Assembly: GCF_022347285.1 (NCBI RefSeq)
Contig: NZ_JAKRND010000007.1
Span: 62,001-126,000, forward strand
Reading direction: 5' to 3'
DNA: 64,000 nt
Origin: Corynebacterium sp. ACRPH
Lineage (GTDB): Bacteria > Actinomycetota > Actinomycetes > Mycobacteriales > Mycobacteriaceae
The translations under genes were made by a program, and so were the position numbers. The notes under the pieces were generated by a model. It had not been told where the DNA came from. It did not search any database and saw only the letters and a list, made by a program, of their open reading frames with translations. This document shows positions 38,137 to 47,084 of the stretch, piece after piece (the first letter of the stretch is position 1; the number at the start of each line of letters is the position of its first letter).

Positions 38137-40296
38137 ATGATTCTTACATTTGTTCAGCGTCACGCCAAGCTCGTGATTCTCTTGTGGGCAGTAGTGTTCG
38201 TCCTCAGCGCGGTCGGCGCATGGCATCTTAACGACGCCGTCAAAGCCGGCGGCTTCAATGACCAACACGGTCAATCGTTCGCCGGCCAAGACGTCAACCG
38301 CGAGGCCTTCGGCGATGCCGACAATGAACTCTCCGTCGTGCTCACCTCCGACGAGACCGTTGATTCTTCAACACTGGATGCCGTGGAAACTGCCATCCAC
38401 GAGCTGCCACACGTTGAGTATGTGACGGATGGACGACAAGTCGCGCAGCTCGGCTCTGACTCCGGGCAGACGCAGATTGTCCAAGTCGGCTTCGACGCCG
38501 ACAACACGACGACACAGAACATGGTGCCCACACTCCGTGACAAAGTCGCCGAGGCTGTCGACGGCACCGCGGTAGACAATCACGTTACGGGCGCTGCGGC
38601 ACTGGACTATGACCTGAATATTCAGTCCCAGCAAGATGCCCTGCACGCGGAAATGATCGCTTTCCCGCTGCTCATCCTCGTGCTGCTGTTCATCTACCGC
38701 GCCGTCGGTCCGACCGTGGTCACGCTGATCACGGCAGGCATCTGCCTGGCGGGAACACAAGGTGCCGGGACGGTCTTGGCTCAGTTCATGGATGTGTCGA
38801 ACATGTACGTCACGGGTGCATCATTGATCGGCTTGGCCGTGAGCGTGGACTATTGTCTCTTCCTCATTGCTCGTTACAAAGAGAACATCCACGCTGGGGT
38901 GGACAAACCGGAGGCATTGCGCCTGGCGACGCATACCGCGGGGCATGCCATCCGCTTTGGCGGCCTGAGCGTCATCGCCGCCTTGTGCGCCCTGTTTATC
39001 GCTCGGAATATGGTCTTTTCTTCTATTGCGTTGGCAGGGATCATTGTGACGACGATTGCGCTGCTTGCTCTCTCCACCCTGGTGCCGGCCATCATCACCG
39101 TGCTCGGCGACCGACTCTTCTTCGGCAAACTGCCGGGCTTCCACGACGCGCTGGTTATCGAGGAGGAAAAAGATTCACCGATGCTCCGCGCCGCACTGAC
39201 CAAACCAGCCATCGTGGCTCTCGCGGTCGTCGTGCCACTGCTCGTATGTGCCGCACCGTTGGCGGGAATCAAGCTGCAGGTCCCAGTCGCCAGCGCGTCG
39301 ATCCTCCCAGAGGGCAAGGATTCCCGCGAGGGCATCGAAGCGATCCAGTCCGAACTCGATGCCCGCGCCTTGTTCCCCACGAGCGTGACCTTCGAAGGGG
39401 CACCGGGCGAATCAGCTGAAGACGTGCAGGCGAAAGCCACAGCATTTGCCGACCAACTTGGTGGCGTCAGCAACGTCGATCAGGTGCTTGTCCCGGGGAC
39501 GCCAGAGAAAAAGTTCTCCCCCTACCCACTATCGGGATCGCAACAGTCAGTGAATTACTCTCGCGTGCTCGTCACCTCGACGGGACTGCCGGATTCTGAT
39601 GACGCCCACGAGATGATCCGAGATATTAAAGATCTCACAGGCGACCAGGCTGATGTCTACGTCTCGGGAGCCACCGCCCAGGGGGATGATTTCGACCGTT
39701 TGGTCGAAAGCTCCATTCCCTGGATCATCGCAGCCGTGGTGCTCATCTCGTTGGCTCTGCTGGGCTGGGCATTCCGCTCGTGGCGCCTGCCCGTCCTCGC
39801 GGTTGCCCTCAACGGACTGGTGGTCTCTGCGGCGATGGGGCTGTTGTCCTTTATATGGAAAGCCGTGACGGGTGATTCCATCAACTCGGTCACCCCGATC
39901 GTTATCTTCGCCATCGTCTTTGGCCTATCGATGGACTACATGGTGCTTATGGCGTCCCGTATGAAAGAAGAGTTTGTTAAGACCGCGCGTCATAGACATG
40001 CCATTTCTCTCGGAATCGCGAAGACATCGCGGTTGGTAATCTTCGCGGCGATCATCATGATCGGAGTATTTCTTTCGTTCATGGTTGCGGAGATCAGCAT
40101 CGTGCGTGAAATTGGTTTGGGTCTCGCCATGGCTGTGGCAATGGACGCGTTGATTGTCCGCCCACTCCTGTTGCCCTCGGTTCTCACACTCATCGGCCCC
40201 AGTGTGTGGGGTGGATCACCTAGTATTACGGCAGATTTGGGAGGAGGTGCGGACGATGACATCCGATGCCCAGAGTCAATCCCCATGGCTATTTGA
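38137..40296 (+). CDS. MMPL/RND-family membrane transporter
   Basis: A 719-residue RND-type transporter of the MMPL family. The N-terminal helix is LVILLWAVVFVLSAVGAW, a periplasmic loop follows, then helices from about residue 168 (AEMIAFPLLILVLLFIYRAVG, in part). The motif VSVDYCLFLIARYKE, a second periplasmic loop and a second helical bundle with FGLSMDYMVLMASRMKEEF follow. The two DY residues fit proton relay. ATG 38137 has GGGAGG upstream. It follows the acyltransferase, so a lipid or modified-flavin cargo is conceivable but not shown. Confidence 0.88.
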   Translation: MILTFVQRHAKLVILLWAVVFVLSAVGAWHLNDAVKAGGFNDQHGQSFAGQDVNREAFGDADNELSVVLTSDETVDSSTLDAVETAIHELPHVEYVTDGRQVAQLGSDSGQTQIVQVGFDADNTTTQNMVPTLRDKVAEAVDGTAVDNHVTGAAALDYDLNIQSQQDALHAEMIAFPLLILVLLFIYRAVGPTVVTLITAGICLAGTQGAGTVLAQFMDVSNMYVTGASLIGLAVSVDYCLFLIARYKENIHAGVDKPEALRLATHTAGHAIRFGGLSVIAALCALFIARNMVFSSIALAGIIVTTIALLALSTLVPAIITVLGDRLFFGKLPGFHDALVIEEEKDSPMLRAALTKPAIVALAVVVPLLVCAAPLAGIKLQVPVASASILPEGKDSREGIEAIQSELDARALFPTSVTFEGAPGESAEDVQAKATAFADQLGGVSNVDQVLVPGTPEKKFSPYPLSGSQQSVNYSRVLVTSTGLPDSDDAHEMIRDIKDLTGDQADVYVSGATAQGDDFDRLVESSIPWIIAAVVLISLALLGWAFRSWRLPVLAVALNGLVVSAAMGLLSFIWKAVTGDSINSVTPIVIFAIVFGLSMDYMVLMASRMKEEFVKTARHRHAISLGIAKTSRLVIFAAIIMIGVFLSFMVAEISIVREIGLGLAMAVAMDALIVRPLLLPSVLTLIGPSVWGGSPSITADLGGGADDDIRCPESIPMAI

Positions 40297-40357
40297 TAAC
40301 GCTGACATTGTGAACATCTACCCAGTGCAACTGATGCATTCCTCGGACAACGACTAG
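40256..40357 (+). CDS. Possible small ORF or 5' remnant at the end of the MMPL gene
   Basis: ATG 40256 follows a perfect GAGGAGG ribosome site and encodes 33 residues ending MHSSDND. It overlaps the MMPL 3' end out of frame. Probably the start of the next operon gene truncated by the IS3 insertion. No family is recognised. Confidence 0.35.
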   Translation: MTSDAQSQSPWLFDNADIVNIYPVQLMHSSDND

Positions 40358-40440
40358 ACGTGCGTAGGTATGCGATGCGTTGAGGAAGTTTGAAGTGTCC
40401 CAGGTTTTGTTCCGTTTGAGTAGATGGGAAAATCTGGAAC

Positions 40441-40758
40441 ATGCCAAGAAAATTTGACCAGGATGCGAAGGACCGTGTGGTCCGTCTTGTCGAGGACCGC
40501 ATCTTGTCGGAAAACATGTCGATGCAAGCCGCGTGCCAGGCAGTTGCTCCAAAGTTGGGGGTTTCATGGCACACGGCTCGTCAATGGACCCAACAGGCCC
40601 GCCGTGCGGGAAACATCCCAGAACCCGTGCCTGAAGATCTGGCCGCCGAAAACGCGAGGCTTCGCCGTGAAAATCAAGAGCTACGCGACACCAATGAACT
40701 TTTAAAGGCTGCCTCAGCTTTTTTCGCGTCGGAACTCGACCCAAAACGTCGGAAATGA
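40441..40758 (+). CDS. IS3-family transposase OrfA
   Basis: A 105-residue HTH protein of IS3 elements: RKFDQDAKDRVVRLVED, then LGVSWHTARQWTQQAR, then a leucine-zipper-like AENARLRRENQELRDTNELL and KAASAFFASELD. Intact, but its partner OrfB is broken. Confidence 0.88.
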   Translation: MPRKFDQDAKDRVVRLVEDRILSENMSMQAACQAVAPKLGVSWHTARQWTQQARRAGNIPEPVPEDLAAENARLRRENQELRDTNELLKAASAFFASELDPKRRK

Positions 40759-40973
40759 TCCGGTTCATCGATTAATACCGGAATCGTTTCTCTGTCGAGT
40801 TCATCTGTAAGACGTTGAAGGATAACCGGGCTGGTGGGTTCATCACCTCGCGTGGGTATCGCCAGTCCAAGGCCCGTGGGTTAAGTGCTCGTCGCCTTCG
40901 TGGTGCTGTGCTGCTTTAATCGGCACGCTGTTGAAGAAACGGCGCCAACGATGCTTTATTCGGATTTGCAGGT
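40754..40973 (+). pseudogene. 5' fragment of IS3 OrfB
   Basis: Reads MIRFID, stop, then YRNRFSVEFICKTLKDN, then GFITSRGYRQSKARGLSARR. A TAA replaces the usual Glu codon, and the frame is lost by about 40915. It breaks off at the 672-bp repeat. Confidence 0.8.
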
Positions 40974-41645
40974 AGAAGGTCAGGAGTTCGATTCTCCTAT
41001 GCTCCACAACTAAAAATGCAGGTCAGGACTTTGCCGGGAACACTCCTAGCAAAGCCCTGACTGTTTTGTTTCACACTGGTTTCACACGAGGATTCTTCTA
41101 CGCCGCGTTCTTGCGTATGAGAGAGTCGATTTCAGTCCCCACTCGGTCTAGATCTGAGTCAAAAAGAGATCCGCGTAGGTGTCCAGCGTCATCTTGGCAC
41201 TGGCGTGTCCCAGCATGCGCTGTACCGCTTTTACATTGGCTCCTGCTTGGATAGCGATGCTTGCTGCAGTGTGTCGGAGGTCGTGAATGGTGAGAAGCGG
41301 AAAGGTTGGCTCGTTTTTCGGATACGGTCTAGCGCTGGCACGTATTGGCGACGCCGAAAGTTTGACCCGCGCAGCATCTTTCCCCGGTGTGATTGAAAGA
41401 CCCGATCTCCTGGTGCTTTGTTCTTCGTCAACTCTCGAAGCTCCGGTGCGAGAGAGCTCGGAAAAGGTACAGTACGCCGTTTGTGGTTCTTTGGAGTGCC
41501 GTCCTTGTACTTTCCACCATCGTGTTCATCCGTGCGGTGAATGTCGAAGCGGCGAGTATCGAAAATCAATGGAATCAACGCGCAAGGCGGTCATCTCGGC
41601 CCATCGAATGCCGGTATAAGCCAATACTCTGATGACGGTGGGGTA
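40974..41645 (+). repeat. 672-bp direct repeat, right copy, inside IS3 orfB
   Basis: The second copy of 30427-31098 (tRNA-Ala 3' end, terminator, decayed int 3' half), with the same homopolymer frameshifts. Flanked on both sides by IS3 orfB sequence. Confidence 0.92.
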
Positions 41646-41937
41646 CCGTCGGGCATGGTACGTGGCTTGCGGGACTGGGCCAAGTGAGCATGAGGCGCTC
41701 ATGGCTTTTGTCTCGCCGGGTCAACCATGGCATAACGGGTTTGTCGAGTCATTGCATAACCGGATGCGCGACGAGTTACGTGAGGATAATCTTTTTGAGG
41801 ACCTCACCCACGCCAGGGTCATGGTTGACTGGTGATCGCGCCGGTACAATTCTGAACATCCGCACTCGGTGTTGGGCTATCTCAGCCCGGGCAGGTATGC
41901 GGAGAATTGGAAGAAAAAGCAGCAGGCAGTGGCTTAA
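41646..41937 (+). pseudogene. 3' fragment of IS3 OrfB (DDE integrase core)
   Basis: Reads SPGQPWHNGFVESLHNRM, then DELREDNLFEDLTHARVMVDW, a stop, then RRYNSEHPHSVLGYLSPGRY ending QQAVA. This is the C-terminal rve domain including the catalytic Glu. A TGA interrupts it at about 41833. The central part of OrfB (several hundred bp) is missing. Confidence 0.8.
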
Positions 41938-41998
41938 GCCTACTGAACCTAATTCTCAGACCACCCCAGCATGGGTATCAAACCTCGGGTGATAGCGA

Positions 41999-43900
41999 TC
42001 AAGAATTTGGTGGATAGCCGGTGTTGAGGTGTTCAAGCTGAATATATGCAGGCAGGAAACCAGTAACGGGATGGTACCCAGCCGCCGTGACCCATGTTGA
42101 AACGTCGGTTATTTGGTTAGCATCGATAACCTCGCACGTGACATGTGGACCGATAGAGTTTTCGGCAAAAACCGCATTCACTGCGAGGGTCAATTCCTGA
42201 TTGACGGCCACTTTGTCTGCGTATTCAGACTCGAACGCGACCGCCACCCTAATCAGATGCCTCCCACTGGCAGAGGTTTTTCTAGCATGAGCTACCCCGA
42301 TCCATGACAGGCCTTTGGTGCAACAGTGGCGCAGAGCACGGCGAACGGCGGCGAGCGCGAGTGCCTGATTTGTGGCAGCTATTGATCGTGCCCCTAACGC
42401 ACGGGGCCATAAGATGGGGAGTTCCAGCGACGTGGCCTGTGGGGGTGCAGCGTTGGGAGAGGAGGTGCTGACGCCGGCCTCTTTCGGTGGATCGAGCCAC
42501 AGTAACTCAATCGGGAAGTCCGTAAAGGAATCGATGCCCAGGTCACCGAGAACATCACACACGTCATGTGCCACGGTGCCGAGTGGCGCCTGCTCATCGA
42601 CCTCAACTGTCAACAGTGGTTGATGAATGGAACCTTCCACAGCGGAGGTGCTATTGGCGCGCACGCTAAGCACGGAACACACTGAACCTGCGGTGCTGTC
42701 GGATGCGAGACCCCAAGTGCTGAGAGATTCCCAGATCAGCGTCGGTGTTACAGCTGCGGCGAGACAATCAGGATCAGCCATCGCCTTTTCCTGTTGTAAT
42801 TTAGAAACAAGCTCCGAGGATGCGAGATAGCCGCCGCGGTGAATTGCACGATCGACGATGCTTGTTCCTGGGATGAAGCTGCGTACCCGTATGATGCCGC
42901 TATCTGGGAGTCGACGAATACTTAGCAAACTCCGTTGGGGAGGCTCTCTCAGTGCGTTATCGGCTGTGCGGGCGGCGCTGTCACCCAACACCTGCGTTAA
43001 GGATTGGACAGGGAGAAGCTCAGCGCTGAGCGGGATTCGGTACAGGATGATTGGTGTTTCTTCAGCATCCGGTTCATGGACGGTGCTAGGGAACGCCTGG
43101 TGGAAAATGATGTTGTGGAATACTGACTCGCAATGAACGCCACTTCCACATGCGCTAGCGAAGGCCTGTGCCCGGTCAACGATGTGCCTCAACACAGATT
43201 CTGTGAAAAGAGGATCATCTTCCTGAACGTGCAGGGTGATCACCGGAGCGGTGGTTGCAGAGTCATCATTAACTTTAAACGCCACACTATAGGCGAGGCG
43301 GCCACAACCGAGAACTTCCTGGGTGTTTAGAGAATCCGAACGAAGATCCTCTACATACTTCCGAGTAAGTTTCCGTACTACCGCGCCCGTGAAGTATTCA
43401 CGAACAGCAAGAGCTAGCAGCCCTAATGACTCGGCCATATTCCAGGCAGGAATATGTTCTGAAAGAGCCGATCCTATCGCGGAGTTGCTGAGGCGCTGAG
43501 CTGCGGCCAATGCTTCCTTGGGACTGTAGTCGGGGCGGCGATCAGCTGCAGACGACTGCCTGAAGGAGTAGTTTTTGCTCCCGCACGCGCTATCGCTGAC
43601 ATCCAGGATGGCGAAGTCATGGTCGAGGAGCTCATAATGCGTTAAGCAGAGCTGCTGGTAGTACACATAATTCAGCACAGATTCATCACTAGGAGCTCCA
43701 GCTAGCAACCACTGGATATGTGTGTACTCGCGCTCAATGTCCTCGAATGTTGTGGCGCGTCCCCCGGCGCTCTGGATTAAGATTCTTCTGGGAGAATCCC
43801 CCGGAAGAACAGCCAACGCCTGGCAGTTTCGTGGGATGGCTAAACCACTGGTCCACGCTGCAATTCCAATCCAGCGCACATAGTCAGTTGACATGGTCAT
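41999..43900 (-). CDS. Unrecognised 633-residue protein
   Basis: A long intact gene with no family I can name. No signal peptide or membrane helix. The N-terminus (YVRWIGIAAWTSGLAIPRNC) is followed by mixed alpha/beta sequence with many short hydrophobic strands (PVITLHVQEDDPLF, IILYRIPLSAELLP, LLSIRRLPDSGIIRVRSFIPG). The C-terminal part has ALAAVRRALRHCCTKGLSWIGVAHAR. Start ATG 43900 or 43894; ribosome site weak. Possibly a large cytosolic enzyme or defence component; I assign no function. It faces away from the AlbA_2 gene. Confidence 0.6.
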   Translation of the reverse strand: MTMSTDYVRWIGIAAWTSGLAIPRNCQALAVLPGDSPRRILIQSAGGRATTFEDIEREYTHIQWLLAGAPSDESVLNYVYYQQLCLTHYELLDHDFAILDVSDSACGSKNYSFRQSSAADRRPDYSPKEALAAAQRLSNSAIGSALSEHIPAWNMAESLGLLALAVREYFTGAVVRKLTRKYVEDLRSDSLNTQEVLGCGRLAYSVAFKVNDDSATTAPVITLHVQEDDPLFTESVLRHIVDRAQAFASACGSGVHCESVFHNIIFHQAFPSTVHEPDAEETPIILYRIPLSAELLPVQSLTQVLGDSAARTADNALREPPQRSLLSIRRLPDSGIIRVRSFIPGTSIVDRAIHRGGYLASSELVSKLQQEKAMADPDCLAAAVTPTLIWESLSTWGLASDSTAGSVCSVLSVRANSTSAVEGSIHQPLLTVEVDEQAPLGTVAHDVCDVLGDLGIDSFTDFPIELLWLDPPKEAGVSTSSPNAAPPQATSLELPILWPRALGARSIAATNQALALAAVRRALRHCCTKGLSWIGVAHARKTSASGRHLIRVAVAFESEYADKVAVNQELTLAVNAVFAENSIGPHVTCEVIDANQITDVSTWVTAAGYHPVTGFLPAYIQLEHLNTGYPPNS

Positions 43901-44130
43901 TTCGCCAGTTTAACCTTTTGGTTTGCAGTGGAGTGTTTTAATATTCTCTTGCTTTCCAGGCCAGTCTCGTTCGTCAATAACATCTACATCGACTAGATTC
44001 CGCCAGCTCACGGGATGAGCAGATTTATGGCAATATGTACGTGCTGTAACCCTCCGTCTGCATCCCTTTTTGTCTATTAACCCTTCTTGTATCTGTGGTG
44101 TCCAGAGCGCTTTCGGGTTAAGGGTTAAAG

Positions 44131-44251
44131 TCCAAACTCATAAATCAAAGTGTGAAACTGCTAATTGTTTAACACTTTAATTCGCACTTTGAGGTTCAAA
44201 CTGTGAATTAGCAGGTAGTGAAAGTGTGAAAATTGATCTAAACTGATCATC
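44131..44251. repeat. Repeat-motif array upstream of AlbA_2 gene 1
   Basis: A direct copy of CACTTTAATTCGCACTTTGA at 44173-44192, an inverse TCAAACTGTGAATTA at about 44196-44210, and AAAGTGTGAA at about 44147 and 44221. It is the spacer and promoter of the following gene. The same motif family recurs after the gene. Confidence 0.75.
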
Positions 44252-45982
44252 ATGAGCTGGAATGCTGAACGTCTTGCGGAAATGATCAGGGAGCTCCGTG
44301 CCTTCGGGGACGACACGACTCTTGTTGAATGTAAAACCGCGGCAGGAGGTGTTCCGGAGAACATCGGTGAGACGCTATGCGCATTCGCCAATATGCCGCA
44401 AGCTGGCGCGATTATTCTTGGCGTTAGCGAGCGAAAAGGTTTTGAAGTCACCGGTATTGATAACCCAGCGGAAATGCAGAAGGCGATCGCATCGGTCAGC
44501 CGGTCTTCAGTGAAGCCGGCCCCGCAGCTTGAGTTCTTTCACCACATTATTGACGGAAAACACGTTTTGGTGGTGGAAGTCACGCCGTTGACACCGACAG
44601 AGAAACCGGCAAGGTTCAAGAACAAGGCGTACCTGCGTCAAGCTGACGGCGATTATCAGATGAACTCTAACGATCTAAAGATGCTAGAGCTCTCTGCGCT
44701 AACGGCTAGCCAGCAAACGCACTTCGATTTTCAGATTGTTCATGGAACCGATACTGGTGTGCTCGATGGCGAAGTGCTAAGGAGCTTTATTGAATCGGTG
44801 CGTCAGTCTAGAACTCGCCTATCCAGGATTGACGATGACTCACAGTTGCTCCATATTTCTAACGTAACCGATAACCAGGGCAATCTTCGTTTGGGGGGTT
44901 TGTATGCGCTCGGTTATCTGCCTCAGTCAGTTGAACCTGCTCTTGGCGCAACTGTTGCGGTGAGGTTAGCTCGAGGTGATGGAATAGGGCGCCATAAAAA
45001 TCTCAAGGAGATCGAAGGTCCACTGCCGGAGATGCTTGTGGAGATTATGAACTGGATCAGGCAAAACTCGGACACGGTGAGCAGGTATACGGAAATTGGC
45101 CATCTTGTCGATGAACCGGAGTTTCCGCCTTCGGCTATCCGAGAGGTGCTGGCGAATGCCCTGGTTCACCGGGATTTGGGGCCATCCGTGGAGGTGGGCA
45201 AAAAAGTAGAGGTTCGAATTACGGAAAAGATGCTAGTAGTGGTCAGCCCGGGTGGTTTGCGTGGATTATCCGCATCCCAGCTGGAAAGCCCGGAGCTGAC
45301 CAAAGCTCCTGTAAACAAGCGGCTTTATGAGATTGCACGCTATCTAAGGACGCCGGATGGCGAGCGCGTCATCGAGGGTGAGGGTGGTGGAATTCAAGAG
45401 ATTCTCACTGCTACGAGGGAAGCTCGTTTGCCAAAGCCGCAGTTCATCGATACCGGTGTCACGTTTAAAGTGTCATTTCCCCGTGGTTCACGTTTCAGTG
45501 AGATCGAGGATAAATGGCTCGAGGATCTGCAACGACAAGGAAAGCGGCGTCTCGTTCCGATTGAGGAAGATCTACTGGTGAATCTACGTAGTCAGGGCGG
45601 GGCGACGCGGCAGCGCATCGTGCAGATGTACGCCCCGTTAGGCGAGAGAGCATGTCGACGGATGCTTGATCAGCTCTCGGATGATGAGTTCCTTAATTAC
45701 GAAGACGGCGTCTATTACGCCGTCGGAGAGGAGACCGGTACTGGCGATAAGGCGCGTCGTAAGAGCACGGACGAGCAGATTCTACGATCCTTGGGAAAGA
45801 ACGTTCCTAAAGTTTATGAAGCCATTGGCTTGAACGGATCGGCGACAATGAAGGAGTTGCAGGATAGGACAAGTCTGTCTCCTGCGCAGGTTCGCTACGC
45901 ACTTGATCCACTCCTCGCACAGGGATACGTGTCCATGGTCGGGGGTCAGGGACGAAAAGCGACGGTTTACAGCCGCGAGTAG
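44252..45982 (+). CDS. AlbA_2 / HATPase_c_4 / winged-HTH protein 1
   Basis: A 576-residue protein of the putative DNA-binding/ATPase regulator type (COG2865-like). An AlbA_2/Schlafen-like domain covers about residues 10-140 (TLVECKTAAGGVPENIGETLCAFAN region; IILGVSE). A GHKL-like ATPase part follows at about 280-400 (IREVLANALVHRDL, then VVSPGGLRG and EGGGIQEIL). C-terminal winged helices are at about 435-576 (GSATMKELQDRTSLSPAQVR). Known relatives are poorly studied and occur in mobile or defence regions. Both flanks carry the same repeat motif, suggesting it binds its own surroundings. Confidence 0.8.
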   Translation: MSWNAERLAEMIRELRAFGDDTTLVECKTAAGGVPENIGETLCAFANMPQAGAIILGVSERKGFEVTGIDNPAEMQKAIASVSRSSVKPAPQLEFFHHIIDGKHVLVVEVTPLTPTEKPARFKNKAYLRQADGDYQMNSNDLKMLELSALTASQQTHFDFQIVHGTDTGVLDGEVLRSFIESVRQSRTRLSRIDDDSQLLHISNVTDNQGNLRLGGLYALGYLPQSVEPALGATVAVRLARGDGIGRHKNLKEIEGPLPEMLVEIMNWIRQNSDTVSRYTEIGHLVDEPEFPPSAIREVLANALVHRDLGPSVEVGKKVEVRITEKMLVVVSPGGLRGLSASQLESPELTKAPVNKRLYEIARYLRTPDGERVIEGEGGGIQEILTATREARLPKPQFIDTGVTFKVSFPRGSRFSEIEDKWLEDLQRQGKRRLVPIEEDLLVNLRSQGGATRQRIVQMYAPLGERACRRMLDQLSDDEFLNYEDGVYYAVGEETGTGDKARRKSTDEQILRSLGKNVPKVYEAIGLNGSATMKELQDRTSLSPAQVRYALDPLLAQGYVSMVGGQGRKATVYSRE

Positions 45983-45992
45983 CGGTTGGAGT

Positions 45993-46085
45993 CTAAGTGT
46001 GAATGAAACTATGAAAAGATTCGTTGAAAGTCGCACTTTCATTCAAAGTTTGACACTTTGATTCTCAGTTTGATGCAAAGTCGGA
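45993..46085. repeat. Repeat-motif array downstream of AlbA_2 gene 1
   Basis: Two tandem 20-bp units, CACTTTCATTCAAAGTTTGA (46034-46053) and CACTTTGATTCTCAGTTTGA (46054-46073), plus an inverse AAGTGTGAATGAAACT at about 45994-46009. Confidence 0.8.
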
Positions 46086-46116
46086 ATCCTTGAGGAGACG
46101 GCTAGGCAGGGAAGTT

Positions 46117-46386
46117 CTACGCATTGTCCGTTAGGTCATCACTCTTGCCTGTTTGGCTTTCCTTCTTGCTCTCAGCGATGCGTGTGCGGAGTTCCTGGGC
46201 ACGTTCGCTGTCGCCCAAACCGTGTCGTTCCAGTACTTCCAGTACAGCTTCGTCGCCGGTGATTTCTCCTCGGAGGATGCGTCGGACATCCTCTTCGTCT
46301 CGGGTTGTCATGGTGTATCCGGCCATCGTCATGGAGGCGCGGACGGCAGCAGCCTTCTGATCTTCGGTGCGATTGTCGGGGGTCAT
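46117..46386 (-). CDS. Orphan VbhA-like (Fic) antitoxin
   Basis: An 89-residue helical protein matching the VbhA antitoxin style: RASMTMAGYTMTTRDEEDVR, then ILRGEITGDEAV. In working Fic antitoxins the inhibitory motif is S/TxxxE(G/N). Here the equivalent SMTMAG has Ala in place of Glu. No fic toxin gene is adjacent in the window. ATG 46386. It may be a remnant, or protect against a toxin elsewhere. Confidence 0.7.
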   Translation of the reverse strand: MTPDNRTEDQKAAAVRASMTMAGYTMTTRDEEDVRRILRGEITGDEAVLEVLERHGLGDSERAQELRTRIAESKKESQTGKSDDLTDNA

Positions 46387-46699
46387 GGTCTGTGTCCCTT
46401 CCGATATGTTGTTGAGTTGTTTACGGTGGGCAAATGCCTAGGCATCTTCGGTGGATGTAGTACTTACTGTAGCGACGGGGTAAGACATCTAAAGTGGTCT
46501 ATCTGCTCGGTAATCAAACGTTTGTTTGCCTTACTGCACTTCTGTGAACTGGTGGGGCATCTCTTGGCAAGTGTTCGGGAATTTAAGAATTCTCGAAAAC
46601 TCCCAATCCGGCGTGGGGGAGGGCGCCGTATGTACCAATGAAGCGGCCCTGCGACGGGGTCGTGTGGAAAACGATCGCTAACCCGAAGGAGCAGTACAA
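46387..46699. promoter_or_regulatory. Spacer between the antitoxin gene and the lipoprotein-sigK operon
   Basis: 313 bp with divergent promoters; probable right edge of the accessory region. GAAGGAG at about 46685 serves the lipoprotein gene. No operator, RNA or att copy was recognised. Confidence 0.4.
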
Positions 46700-47050
46700 A
46701 TGATGATTCGCAAGACCAACTCTGCAGCTAACCGTGCAGCCGGATTCTCTGTGGGCCGTGCCGCCATGGCCGTAGCTCTGACCGGCGTGATGGGTCTGGG
46801 CCTGGTTGCGTGCAACGAGGACGATGACGCTGCGGATTCCAAGATGAGCGAAACCACTTCTTCCGAAATGACCAGTGAAAGCAAGATGACCGAAGAGAAG
46901 ATGACCGAGGAGAGCATGATGCCGGATAAGCCCGCCATGTCCGAGAAGATGGACAACAAGATGGACGGCAAAATGGAAGACAAGGTCGAGAACATGATGG
47001 AGACCGACGAAAGCATGATGCCGGATCTGCAGGGAAAGCAGAACCAGTAG
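46700..47050 (+). CDS. Met/Lys-rich lipoprotein
   Basis: A 116-residue lipoprotein with signal peptide and lipobox GLVAC at about residues 34-38. The mature part is only Met, Lys, Glu, Asp, Ser and Thr-rich repeats (SKMTEE, EKMTEESMMPD, NKMDGKMEDK). It is disordered, with about one Met in five residues. Upstream of sigK-rskA. Met-rich surface proteins can bind Cu(I) or scavenge oxidants; that role is inferred. Confidence 0.75.
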   Translation: MMIRKTNSAANRAAGFSVGRAAMAVALTGVMGLGLVACNEDDDAADSKMSETTSSEMTSESKMTEEKMTEESMMPDKPAMSEKMDNKMDGKMEDKVENMMETDESMMPDLQGKQNQ

Positions 47051-47084
47051 ATGACGAGCAGGTCGTAGGCCCCGGGGCGCTACG

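Noticed and set aside
40256-40357. 33-residue ORF as a RiPP precursor peptide
   Set aside because: No leader/core pattern or modifying enzyme recognised; truncation of a gene by the IS is simpler.
30427-41645. The two repeats as simple attL/attR of one intact element
   Set aside because: A true att repeat would be the short tRNA 3' end; here 672 bp including int is duplicated and lies inside an IS3 gene.
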